Shown piece by piece: positions 1 to 6,113 of a stretch of 6,480 bases of DNA; position 1 is the stretch's first letter, and each line of letters opens with the position of its first letter. The stretch is from an uncultured Nitrososphaerales archaeon (lineage in GTDB: Archaea; Thermoproteota; Nitrososphaeria; Nitrososphaerales; JAAOZN01): positions 1-6,480 of the forward strand of contig CALJAQ010000110.1 of NCBI GenBank assembly GCA_938029515.1, read 5' to 3'. Under the pieces are notes generated by a model. That model saw only the letters and a program-made list of their open reading frames with translations, had not been told where the DNA came from and made no database searches. The position numbers and the translations under genes were made by a program.

Positions 1-539
1 AGAATTGATGGGTAGATGTCGGAATTTATCGTTGAAGCATCGCAAGTTGAACCCTGGGTCAGCCTCCTCAGTAGTCTCATTCCCAAGCCCCAACGCATGC
101 CCAATTTCATGTCTTAAAACATTTCTGAAATCTCCCAACGCTGGGCTGCCTCCTATTTTCACAGGTATCTTATCAAAATAGCCTTCATTATTAGTATCTT
201 GCCAAATAGTTATTCCTAAGACTCCGGCGTAAGCTTCGGGATGTATTGATATAATGACATCAGCTTCTTTCTTAGAATCCAAAGTCTTAAAGGCTAAGGA
301 TTATTGCTCTCAGTCTTTAATGTTGAAGGCAATCGTCAAGTGCTGTTAAGACTTGGTTAACGTATGCTTGGAAGGGTGGCGATGCTTTATAGACTTTAGA
401 GGATCGTTATTCACTTTTCTCCTATAAGTTCAATTGTAGCTCCTGAAGGAGAAGCCTTTACTACCAATGTTACTGACACTAAGAGCAAAAGCGGAACTGC
501 CATCGTTACTGCTAGAGGGGCTTTTATTCCCTCACACAT
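1..539 (-). pseudogene. Frameshifted matrixin-like secreted zinc metalloprotease, 5' part, continues past the left edge
   Basis: This is a broken gene for a secreted zinc-dependent endopeptidase. From an ATG at 539 a 42-codon frame reads as a signal peptide (MCEGIKAPLAVTMAVPLLLL, continuing hydrophobic to about residue 27, then KASPSGAT) and stops at 411. The protein then continues in other frames: KVNNDPL near 417-397, SPPFQAYVNQVLTALDDC near 384-331, and finally an open frame from 300 to the window edge reading SLAFKTLDSKKEADVIISIH, then ITIWQD, GDFRNVLRHEIGHALGLGN and TTEEADPGF. HEIGH supplies two histidine ligands and the catalytic glutamate of the metzincin/matrixin signature HExxHxxGxxH/D. 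The third ligand position is Asn here, which is unusual. At least three frame changes and an in-frame TAA at 303-301 argue for a pseudogene, although sequencing error in this stretch cannot be excluded. The 3' end lies outside the window, so loss of other parts is unknown. Confidence 0.78.
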
Positions 540-558
540 TTAAAAAATGGGTGCTAAC

Positions 559-565
559 TATTTAA
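559..565 (-). promoter_or_regulatory. Possible TATA-like element of the metalloprotease relic
   Basis: The minus strand reads TTAAATA here, centred about 23 bases before the ATG at 539. This is the archaeal spacing expected for a leaderless transcript. The short A/T-rich match sits in an A/T-rich spacer, so the call is weak. Confidence 0.3.
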
Positions 566-772
566 CTCTAACGCACCTTTTTGTATTAACAGAATTTCCA
601 TCTATCAGTAAATGGATTTAAGATTCGCTAACTTTTTTCAATAGCGATTTTTCTAAACGGCGCTAAGCATCTGTTAAACAAATCTGGTAAAGAAGAAGAT
701 TTTGGTTAGCAAGGGCAATTCTACAAATTTACGGTGCGCGCTTTTTAAATTAGACAGAATATCAAGCTTCCT

Positions 773-806
773 AAAAAAGGATGGACGCGTGGGCCGGCCA
801 ACACGT
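773..806 (-). terminator. Hairpin plus T-tract downstream of the DUF116 gene
   Basis: On the minus strand, 26 bases after the stop codon at 832, ACGTGTTGG and CCCACGCGT can pair around a CCGG loop (785-806). The stem is nine positions with one G-T wobble and one mismatch, and its core is the 8-base palindrome GGCCGGCC. A run of six T follows at 778-773. Archaeal termination depends mainly on T-tracts, so the run itself may be the working part. The GC-rich core stands out from its A/T-rich surroundings. Confidence 0.5.
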
Positions 807-831
807 TTCTTATATCTTCAATTTATTTTGC

Positions 832-1395
832 CTATTTGGTGAAGAGTCTGATGGCTGTTTTGAGTTCATCCAGATTAACTTCTGTGTTTAAGCATCCGTC
901 TTTCGCTAGTGGCACAGCGTAGGGAAACACCTTCTTCTTCTCAGAGACGAAGCCGCCTAGGACCAGTTCCTTTATGCAGGCTACACCTAAGCACGCTTTT
1001 GGTTTAGTTGTGTTAAAGACTTTTTCGACCATTGAGCCGCCTGCTAGGATGAATACCTTGTAGCCTAATGTTTCAGCTTCTTCTTTAGCTTCTTTAATTA
1101 AACATCTACCGCAGCCTAGGCAGTGGTATCCTTCTTCATCTAACGGTGCTTGGCATCCGCTTGCTCTAAGACACTGTGGTAGGAGGAGAATTCTATTGCT
1201 ATAAGGTGTTGCCGCGAAGATTTTTCTATTAGCACTGTTTTTCGATGAAACGTAAAGTCTTAAGACGTCTTGCTCAGAGATGTCTGTGGATCTTAGGAGC
1301 TTCTCTACTTCTAAGAGGGTCTGCCCAACAACTTTGCTCCTTGAAAGCTTTTCTAGAAGGCGTAGGATATTAGTCTTCTTTTTACCTCTAACCAA
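832..1395 (-). CDS. DUF116 family protein (cysteine-rich, function unknown)
   Basis: The 187-residue product matches the DUF116 pattern as I know it. It has a variable, helical N-terminal part (1-60), then LLLPQCLRASGC at 70-81, HCLGCGRC at 91-98, a glycine turn LAGGSMVEK at 117-125, KACLGVACIKEL at 133-144 and KDGCLNTEVNLDEL near 165-178. Eight cysteines (75, 81, 92, 95, 98, 135, 140, 168) sit at the conserved motif positions and suggest a metal or iron-sulphur site; that is inference. No signal peptide or membrane segment is seen, so it is probably cytoplasmic. The start is TTG at 1395, the only usable start after an in-frame stop a few codons upstream; no strong ribosome site is seen. It lies 64 bases downstream of the regulator on the same strand and may be co-transcribed, or may start from an A/T-rich element in that gap. 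The biochemical role is unknown, and a link to tungsten metabolism rests only on position. Confidence 0.85.
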   Translation of the reverse strand: MVRGKKKTNILRLLEKLSRSKVVGQTLLEVEKLLRSTDISEQDVLRLYVSSKNSANRKIFAATPYSNRILLLPQCLRASGCQAPLDEEGYHCLGCGRCLIKEAKEEAETLGYKVFILAGGSMVEKVFNTTKPKACLGVACIKELVLGGFVSEKKKVFPYAVPLAKDGCLNTEVNLDELKTAIRLFTK

Positions 1396-1459
1396 CTCTA
1401 CTTCTTAGATAGTTGATGTGGAGATAAATGTGTCGCAAATATTTTAGATTCTTCTCTGT

Positions 1460-2551
1460 TTAGGGTCTGTAGATTACGCTGCCTATATCTTTTAATATAT
1501 GTAATCCAGCCTTCTCAGCCTCCTTCTCGAATTCTTTTGATGTAAGCTTCTCTATGAATAGTCTGATTAGGGGTTTTCTAAGCCTCCTCTCCTCAACTAC
1601 AAAGTCGAAGTGTTCTTGAGCCGCGGTTATAAAGTCTAAACCGTGCTTATCTGCGGCATACTTTATTCCAAAGCCTACATCTGCTTCCCCCTTTGCTACA
1701 GAATCAGCTACTTCAGCGTGAGAACTCGCTTCAACCGAATATCCTCTTATCTTCTTCACTACCTCATTAAACTTTAGCCCCCTCATCTCAACCTCCCTCC
1801 TTAAAAGCATATCCAACAGGGCTCTTGTCCCAGAACCCAGGGTTCTGTTGACCATCTTCACGTCTTTTCTAAGCAGATCCTGAATCGTTCTAATACCCTT
1901 AGGGTTGCCTTTAGCGACTATAAACCCTAGATCTCTAACATATCCTCTTATCAGAGCGGCCTTATCTGCAACCCAGTATCTTTTGAGGAAGGGTGTGTTA
2001 TACTCTCCTGTCCTCTCATCAAGTAGATGTATACCTGCAACATCAGCTTCACCGAGCATTATAGCGCTCAAGCCGGCAGCAGAGCCTACTCTTACAACAT
2101 CGTATGTAAATTCTCTCTCTTTCAACATCAACTCAACTAAGATGCTTAAACCTATACAATCACTTCCTATCACTGTGAACTCTGGGAGACTAACCTTTCG
2201 GTGAACGAATCTGCTTTTAAAAGGTTTAGAAGATGCCCCTAATACAGTTTCTCTAACCCTATTCTCCAACTCGTAGTACCGCTTAAGGAGAGCTATACCC
2301 TCTTCAGTAAGTCTAGTTCCTCCACCATACTCTCCTCCTTTCTTAGCCTCCACTATGGGTTTACCGATGGCTTTACTTATATCATCGACGACGTTCCAAG
2401 CGTGTGCATAAGATACCCCTACAGCCTTTGATGCAGCCATAAATGAGCCTAGCTTCTGTATACCTTCCAGGATCTTAGCTTCAGAGGCGCCTACAACACG
2501 CTTTCCGTTTACTTCTAACCAGACCTGATAGCGGGGTGTAAATTGGCTCAT
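1460..2551 (-). CDS. ModE-type HTH regulator fused to a PBP-like oxyanion-sensing domain (probable tungstate/molybdate regulator)
   Basis: This 363-residue protein is probably a one-component transcription factor sensing tungstate or molybdate. Residues about 8-95 are a ModE-type winged helix-turn-helix: the core runs GSFMAASKAVGVSYAHAWNV (35-54), followed by the glycine-rich wing KKGGEYGGGTRLTEEG (70-85). Residues about 125-360 resemble a type-2 periplasmic-binding-protein fold (PBP_like, PF12727 type). Hallmarks are RVGSAAGLSAI (154-164), GEADVAGIHLLD (167-178), NPKGI (216-220), NRTLGSGTR (235-243) and GEADVGFG near 288-295. Classical ModE carries TOBE/MOP domains instead, so the sensor differs. 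No signal peptide is present, so the binding domain is cytoplasmic and part of the regulator, not a transporter subunit. It starts at ATG 2551, about 25 bases from a TATA element, which suggests a leaderless message. Divergence from the tup operon across a shared control region containing a palindrome strongly suggests it regulates that operon and perhaps itself. Tungstate versus molybdate specificity is inferred from the neighbouring transporter. Confidence 0.88.
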   Translation of the reverse strand: MSQFTPRYQVWLEVNGKRVVGASEAKILEGIQKLGSFMAASKAVGVSYAHAWNVVDDISKAIGKPIVEAKKGGEYGGGTRLTEEGIALLKRYYELENRVRETVLGASSKPFKSRFVHRKVSLPEFTVIGSDCIGLSILVELMLKEREFTYDVVRVGSAAGLSAIMLGEADVAGIHLLDERTGEYNTPFLKRYWVADKAALIRGYVRDLGFIVAKGNPKGIRTIQDLLRKDVKMVNRTLGSGTRALLDMLLRREVEMRGLKFNEVVKKIRGYSVEASSHAEVADSVAKGEADVGFGIKYAADKHGLDFITAAQEHFDFVVEERRLRKPLIRLFIEKLTSKEFEKEAEKAGLHILKDIGSVIYRP

Positions 2552-2567
2552 CGTTTTATTACACTCG

Positions 2568-2580
2568 ATATATTTATAAA
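2568..2580. promoter_or_regulatory. Shared TATA region for the divergent regulator and tupABC
   Basis: The sequence ATATATTTATAAA lies midway between the two start codons. Read forward, TTTATAAA (2573-2580) would place the tupA transcription start near 2602, inside the inverted repeat. Read in reverse, TTTATAAATATA would place the regulator start near its ATG at 2551, giving a leaderless message. Positions fit archaeal TATA spacing of about 25 bases in both directions. Actual transcription starts are not shown by the sequence. Confidence 0.6.
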
Positions 2581-2589
2581 GATACTGCT

Positions 2590-2617
2590 ATCGTTATCTT
2601 CAGTAGAAGATATCGAT
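2590..2617. promoter_or_regulatory. Inverted-repeat operator, probable ModE-type site controlling tupABC
   Basis: ATCGTTATCTTC, a four-base AGTA spacer and GAAGATATCGAT form an inverted repeat with 11 of 12 arm positions matching. The only mismatch pairs 2594 with 2613. It covers the predicted tupA transcription start (about 2602) and the first two bases of the tupA ATG at 2616, so bound protein would be expected to block initiation. The outer ATCGTTAT resembles the half-site of bacterial ModE operators (ATCGnTATATA), which fits the ModE-type DNA-binding domain encoded next door. Binding is inferred. Confidence 0.7.
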
Positions 2618-3599
2618 GAATGGTAAAGCCCTGCCGGTGATAGTGGGAGCCTTAGCCGTAATCTTAATCACATTATCTTCACCTACCATAAACTTGTCTC
2701 CCAGTCGCAGTAGGCTTGTTATAGCTACAACAACCAGCACAGTAGATAGCGGTCTATTGGAGTATCTCAAACCATATTTCGATAGCAGATTTAATGCGGA
2801 TATGACTTGGCTTTACCTCGGCACTGGGCAGGCTATTGCTGTTGCGTCAAGGGGAGATGCGGACATTCTTCTTATCCATGATCGAGTTAGGGAGGATGCT
2901 TTTGTAAATTCTGGAAGCGGCGTACATCGTGTAACTGTAATGTATAATGACTTCGTGGTCATAGGTCCTAAAAGTGATCCAGCGGGCATCAAAGGTTGCA
3001 CCAACGTTACTGTGGCTTTCAAGAAGATAGCTGAAGCTGGGGAACAAGGTAGTGCAGCTTTTGTCTCAAGGGGTGATAAATCTGGAACCAATGCTTTAGA
3101 GCTTAGGATGTGGGCAGGTGCAGACGTAAGTCCAAGAGGTAAACCTTGGTACATTGAAACCGGTCAAGGGATGAGCCCAACCATTCGAGTCAGCAATGAG
3201 AAGCAAGCCTACACAGTTAGTGACAGAGGCACGTGGGGAAAGTTGAAGAGTAAGCTGGGAGACACTCTTGGACTGCAGATACTAGTAGAAGGAGACGCGG
3301 CTCTACTCAACCCTTATGGGCTGATAAACCTTAACCCTACGAGGTATCCTAACATCAATTCAGACCTCGCAGAGAAGTTCTTTCTCTTTATGATTTCAGA
3401 CGAAGGGCAGGGACTCATAGAACGATTTGAGGTCAGCGGTCAACAACTTTTCTTTCCAGTCTTTGGTAAACCCGAGTCCATAGGGTTACCGTCTGAGAAA
3501 GCCGAGGTTCAATTTTGGGTTCAGAAACTTAGAGAGGAGGGGATGAAACCCCCCAGTTGGATTCAATCAGACTCGCAAGTACCTTCAGACAGAGTGTGA
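2616..3599 (+). CDS. tupA: Tungstate ABC transporter substrate-binding protein TupA
   Basis: The 327-residue protein captures tungstate outside the membrane and delivers it to TupBC. Residues 5-22 form a hydrophobic signal or anchor segment after a short lysine-containing start. The mature part opens with LVIATTTSTVDSGLL (34-48), containing the TTTS motif characteristic of the TupA family. Further family motifs are YLGTGQAIA (67-75), RGDADILLIHDR (79-90), MYNDFVVIGP (109-118), SRGDKSGTNALE (151-162, oxyanion-binding loop), TGQGM near 188-192, YTVSDRGTW near 205-213 and LLNPYGLI near 236-243. Length is a little above the usual 270-300 residues because of both tails. No lipobox cysteine is present, so membrane attachment, if any, would be through an uncleaved N-terminal helix. 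ATG 2616 is the first start after an in-frame stop at 2604-2606, and it overlaps the inverted repeat. It is first in the operon, 21 bases before tupB. Tungstate is preferred over molybdate on motif grounds; WtpA- and ModA-type proteins look different. Confidence 0.92.
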   Translation: MNGKALPVIVGALAVILITLSSPTINLSPSRSRLVIATTTSTVDSGLLEYLKPYFDSRFNADMTWLYLGTGQAIAVASRGDADILLIHDRVREDAFVNSGSGVHRVTVMYNDFVVIGPKSDPAGIKGCTNVTVAFKKIAEAGEQGSAAFVSRGDKSGTNALELRMWAGADVSPRGKPWYIETGQGMSPTIRVSNEKQAYTVSDRGTWGKLKSKLGDTLGLQILVEGDAALLNPYGLINLNPTRYPNINSDLAEKFFLFMISDEGQGLIERFEVSGQQLFFPVFGKPESIGLPSEKAEVQFWVQKLREEGMKPPSWIQSDSQVPSDRV

Positions 3600-3607
3600 T
3601 GCGTAGT

Positions 3608-3615
3608 GGGGTGAG
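3608..3615 (+). promoter_or_regulatory. Ribosome binding site deciding the TTG start of tupB
   Basis: GGGGTGAG lies five bases before TTG 3621 and closely matches the archaeal anti-Shine-Dalgarno complement GGAGGTGA. An in-frame TGA at 3612-3614, inside this site, rules out any start further upstream. TTG is therefore the natural start despite being a rare codon for it. Confidence 0.7.
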
Positions 3616-3620
3616 CTTTC

Positions 3621-4376
3621 TTGCCTGGATGGGAAGAGTTATTCTACGGAGTATTTAGAGCTCTACAGCTGATATTCTCTGGAGACCCGGAGATTGCGAG
3701 AATAACCTTTTTATCACTCAGGGTGTCGGGTGCAGCTACGCTACTGGGCGGTATCATAGGCATACCATTAGGTGCAACGATAGCTCTTAGAAGCTTTAGA
3801 GGTAAAACGATTGTTATAAGTATGATCAACACGCTTATGGGGCTTCCCCCTGTCCTCGTTGGCCTAATCTTCTACATCCTACTTTCAAGCACAGGTCCTT
3901 TAGGCTTTCTACACTTAATCTATACACCAGAAGCTATGATGTTGGCTCAGCTCACTATGGTTATTCCTATTGTTGCCGGTGTGGTCATCACCTCTACTTC
4001 TGGTATAGATGTTGGGTTGAGAGAGGCTGCTATCTCTCTTGGCGCAGACGCTTTGCAAGAGGTGAGAATACTACTTTGGGAGAGCAGACTTGGGCTGCTA
4101 ACAGCGCTGGTGGTAGGGTTTGGGGCAGCTATTTCTGAAGTTGGTGCGATTATGATTGTAGGTGGGAATCTGCTTGGGTACACAAGAGCTTTAACGACAT
4201 CAATAGTGCTTCTGACAAATCAAGGTGAGTTCGTTGAAGCCATAGCATTAGGTATCATACTATTAGCGCTCGCCTTCTTGGTCAACGTTGTCTTGACCTG
4301 TCTTCAGATGAAGAGCAGAAGCGGCTTATTTGCACAGACTCGATCAACTAAGATTAACAGGAAGGTGGAAGTGTGA
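3621..4376 (+). CDS. tupB: Tungstate ABC transporter permease TupB
   Basis: This 251-residue membrane protein forms the transmembrane channel of the importer, probably as a homodimer. Hydrophobic segments lie near residues 34-56, 64-88, 106-126, 157-180 and 207-228, with a first amphipathic stretch at 7-20. The cytoplasmic coupling loop that docks onto the ATPase is visible as REAAISLGADALQEVRILLWE (134-154), the EAA-G motif of binding-protein-dependent permeases. GLPPVLVGL (74-82) and ISEVGAIMIVGGN (171-183) are typical of TupB-like permeases. Length matches the family (about 230-260). Translation starts at TTG, supported by GGGGTGAG five bases upstream. The end overlaps the tupC start by four bases (GTGA), which indicates translational coupling. 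CysTWU-type sulphate permeases are related, but the TupA neighbour settles the assignment. Confidence 0.92.
   Translation: MPGWEELFYGVFRALQLIFSGDPEIARITFLSLRVSGAATLLGGIIGIPLGATIALRSFRGKTIVISMINTLMGLPPVLVGLIFYILLSSTGPLGFLHLIYTPEAMMLAQLTMVIPIVAGVVITSTSGIDVGLREAAISLGADALQEVRILLWESRLGLLTALVVGFGAAISEVGAIMIVGGNLLGYTRALTTSIVLLTNQGEFVEAIALGIILLALAFLVNVVLTCLQMKSRSGLFAQTRSTKINRKVEV
4360..4368 (+). promoter_or_regulatory. Ribosome binding site for the overlapping GTG start of tupC
   Basis: GGAAGGTGG inside the 3' end of tupB sits four bases before GTG 4373. It supports that start and the four-base GTGA overlap with the tupB stop. Confidence 0.6.
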
Positions 4377-5104
4377 ATTTAGTGGAGATGATAGGTGTCT
4401 CCAAGTCTTTTGTAGATAAAGCTGCTTTAAAAGGGGTTTCTTTAAGCGTTAGAAGAGGGGAGATCCTTTCCATAATAGGGCCTAGTGGTGCTGGTAAGAC
4501 CACACTTCTTAGACTCATAAATCTACTTATCTACCCAGATGAAGGTAAGATCTTTTTTGAAGGTGTCGATACCGAAGGTAGTGAGCAGCACAGAAGGACT
4601 CTAAGGCGGCGTATGGCTATGGTCTTTCAACACCCAGCGCTCTTTGACGCCAGCGTCTTTGACAACGTAGCTCTAGGCCTTAGGATAAGGGGTTTTTCTG
4701 AAAGAGCGGTGGTGGAGAAGGTAGATGAAGCGCTAAGATATGTTGGTCTTTCCGGCCTCGGTCGAAGGAGAGCAGCTACTCTCTCAGCGGGTGAAGCGCA
4801 GAGAGTTTCGTTAGCAAGAGCGTTAGTGTTAGAACCTAAGCTTCTTCTGTTAGATGAGCCTACAGCCAACCTAGATCCGCCAAATGTTGCGGCTATCGAA
4901 AATGTAGTTAAGAGGGTTAATTCTGACTCAAAGATTACGGTGGTTTTCGCTACACATAACCTCCTCCAAGCTAAGCGGTTATCTGACCGAGTAGCATTCC
5001 TTTGGATGGGTGAACTGGTTGAAGTTGGAGAAACCAGTGAACTCTTTGAGAACCCAAAAGACGAGAGGACATCACTATATCTTAGCGGGAGGATAATATA
5101 TTAA
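4373..5104 (+). CDS. tupC: Tungstate ABC transporter ATP-binding protein TupC
   Basis: This 243-residue cytoplasmic ATPase powers tungstate import through TupB. All ABC ATPase motifs are in order: Walker A GPSGAGKTT (36-44), Q-loop MVFQHPALFD (83-92, Gln86), signature LSAGEAQR (137-144), Walker B LLLLDEPTANLDP (157-169, catalytic Glu162) and the switch histidine in FATHN (His195). The signature has Ala in place of the more common second Gly (LSAGE for LSGGE), a variant seen in other ABC importers. The protein ends about 50 residues after the H-loop, with no TOBE or other regulatory domain. Ligand-dependent control of the ATPase of the ModC type is therefore not expected, and regulation would lie at transcription. 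It is last in tupABC and starts at GTG overlapping the tupB stop. The stop at 5104 lies only six bases before the apparent end of an insertion-sequence relic. Confidence 0.93.
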   Translation: MNLVEMIGVSKSFVDKAALKGVSLSVRRGEILSIIGPSGAGKTTLLRLINLLIYPDEGKIFFEGVDTEGSEQHRRTLRRRMAMVFQHPALFDASVFDNVALGLRIRGFSERAVVEKVDEALRYVGLSGLGRRRAATLSAGEAQRVSLARALVLEPKLLLLDEPTANLDPPNVAAIENVVKRVNSDSKITVVFATHNLLQAKRLSDRVAFLWMGELVEVGETSELFENPKDERTSLYLSGRIIY

Positions 5105-5110
5105 GTGTAA

Positions 5111-6040
5111 ATTGTTGTGGTGTGTTAAGTTGTGAGTTTGAATAAGTGTATGGGTTATAAGTCATATCTCTGCCAGCTATCTTCAAGTTTTCCATTTTTA
5201 TGGAGAGTTGTTGATTGAGGTTTTGGAGAGGTGTTCTTTTATGGTGTTTACCCATTGGTGGATGAGTGTTGTTCTCTGAGGGTTTTTGACGGAGGTTGGT
5301 TCAACCATTATCTGAAGCCGTGTTTCTTCTATTGATTTGGGTCTTTGAGTTGCTTTATGGCTTGTTTTCTAGGCATGCAGCCTTAGCTTTTGTGGAGTCC
5401 TTCCTGACCTTTATGCAGGGTTCTATGCCCCTCTCTGTAAGGAGTCTGAGTTTCTCTTTTGAATCGTAGGCTCCTATCACCTTTACAGCCTCTGCCTTTG
5501 AAGAGGCTTCCTCAACCAGGGGCTTAGCATCCTTTTCATTTGGTGCATCCTCCTTGGATACTGTCTGCTTTGTCTTTACATCTGCCGCAAGGCGGATTTT
5601 GATGAAGCTTCTTCTAACCCTCCACTTGTGCCTGATCCACTCTCCTCTGTCAGACACCTTTATGCCTGAAGACTCTATAGCTATGGTTACATCTTCATCA
5701 GGCTTTATGGATCTATCAGGCTCAACCTTCATCCTCGACACATATGGTTGTATAGTCTGGAGCCTTCAACATGCTTCGCTAATGCTTTTGTGAAGCCTTC
5801 AAGCTACCTGAAGGGCAAGGGGTATACGTGAATTACAGCGAGGAGCTTGATTCAGGGTACCTGAACCTTACCCTCCTTACCATCATTCATAAACTTAAGC
5901 TCCTAGACCAGTTAGATATGAAGATCATACATAGGAGGCTCTCACCCTCCTCCAGAGCGTCATTATACCTCTCCCAACACCTATCAGACAACACATTCAG
6001 AAAACATCGGCTACACTAAATCTGCAAGCAACACAACAAT
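5111..6040 (-). mobile_element. Decayed IS5-family insertion sequence
   Basis: An element of about 930 bases is inferred from a transposase relic on the minus strand and a candidate imperfect terminal inverted repeat. ATTGTTGTGGTG at 5111-5122 matches, on the opposite strand, ATTGTTGTGTTG at 6029-6040 (11 of 12). Size and gene position fit a small IS5-type element. No flanking target duplication is visible: the four bases outside the ends, GTAA on the left and CTTT on the right, differ. The exact ends are therefore uncertain, while presence of an IS relic is well supported by the protein traces. Confidence 0.6.
5198..5985 (-). pseudogene. IS5-family DDE transposase pseudogene
   Basis: Traces of one transposase of roughly 260-300 residues can be followed in order on the minus strand across several frames. 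They are DRCWERYNDAL near 5985-5953, then LKFMNDGKEG, VRFRYPES, IKLLAVIHVY, and LPFR-stop-LEGFTKALAKHVEG near 5815-5770. A longer open stretch (5741-5355) reads VSRMKVEPDRSIKPDEDV, IAIESSGIKVSDRGEWIRHK, VKVIGAYDSKE and GIEPCIKVRKDS. After a frame change it continues MPRKQAIKQLKDPNQ-stop-KKHGFR-stop-WL, and lastly QWVNTIKEHLSKTSINN to a stop at 5198. Against the IS5-family pattern as I know it, the first catalytic Asp (AIDSSGIKV) is Glu, the second is missing (GDGAYDS became GAYDS), and the catalytic Glu after WLV is replaced (WLNQ). The reading frame is broken at least four times, so the gene is dead. The 128-codon open part should not be annotated as a functional protein. Confidence 0.85.
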
Positions 6041-6085
6041 CTTTGACGACAGGTCAGTTATTCAACACGCTACTGAGTAGGAAGC

Positions 6086-6094
6086 CTTATATTA
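6086..6094 (+). promoter_or_regulatory. TATA-like promoter element of tatA
   Basis: CTTATATTA is centred about 24 bases before GTG 6114, the spacing expected for an archaeal TATA box serving a leaderless message. No convincing ribosome site precedes the start, which agrees with leaderless translation. The element lies outside the IS relic and looks intact. Confidence 0.5.
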
Positions 6095-6113
6095 ATCATT
6101 TTGAGCAAATAGT

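Larger units (their letters stand above)
540..831. other. Noncoding spacer, no gene recognised
   Basis: Both strands were read here and only short frames with frequent stops appear, with no recognisable protein or RNA. The stretch contains the TATA-like element for the metalloprotease relic on its left side. Its right side holds the hairpin and T-tract at 773-806 that follow the DUF116 gene. Nothing else is supported. Confidence 0.6.

Noticed and set aside
300..420. Programmed frameshift in the metalloprotease gene
   Set aside because: Several independent frame changes in both directions plus an in-frame stop are seen, with no slippery site plus structure recognised. Decay or sequence error is simpler.
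549..580. Plus-strand terminator: GGTGC and GCACC arms followed by T5
   Set aside because: The arms are only five bases with an 18-base loop, and no plus-strand gene precedes it.
1905..2204. Plus-strand open frame inside the regulator gene
   Set aside because: It is wholly antisense to a well-supported protein domain and has low-complexity Ser/Leu/Pro content typical of a shadow frame.
2616..5104. Molybdate (ModABC), WtpABC, phosphate or sulphate transporter
   Set aside because: TupA has the TTTSTxDSGLL and SRGDKSGT motifs of the Tup family, and the ATPase lacks the TOBE domain typical of ModC. Tungstate is the better assignment.
5355..5741. Functional 128-residue protein
   Set aside because: It is the middle of the transposase relic. 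The homologous sequence continues in other frames on both sides, and catalytic residues are lost.
5554..6019. Two plus-strand open frames (5554-5793 and 5828-6019) as genes
   Set aside because: They run opposite to the transposase relic, show no recognisable protein, and are explained as shadows of the minus-strand coding trace.
5105..6045. Target-site duplication around the IS relic
   Set aside because: The bases outside the candidate ends (GTAA and CTTT) do not match, so no duplication can be claimed.
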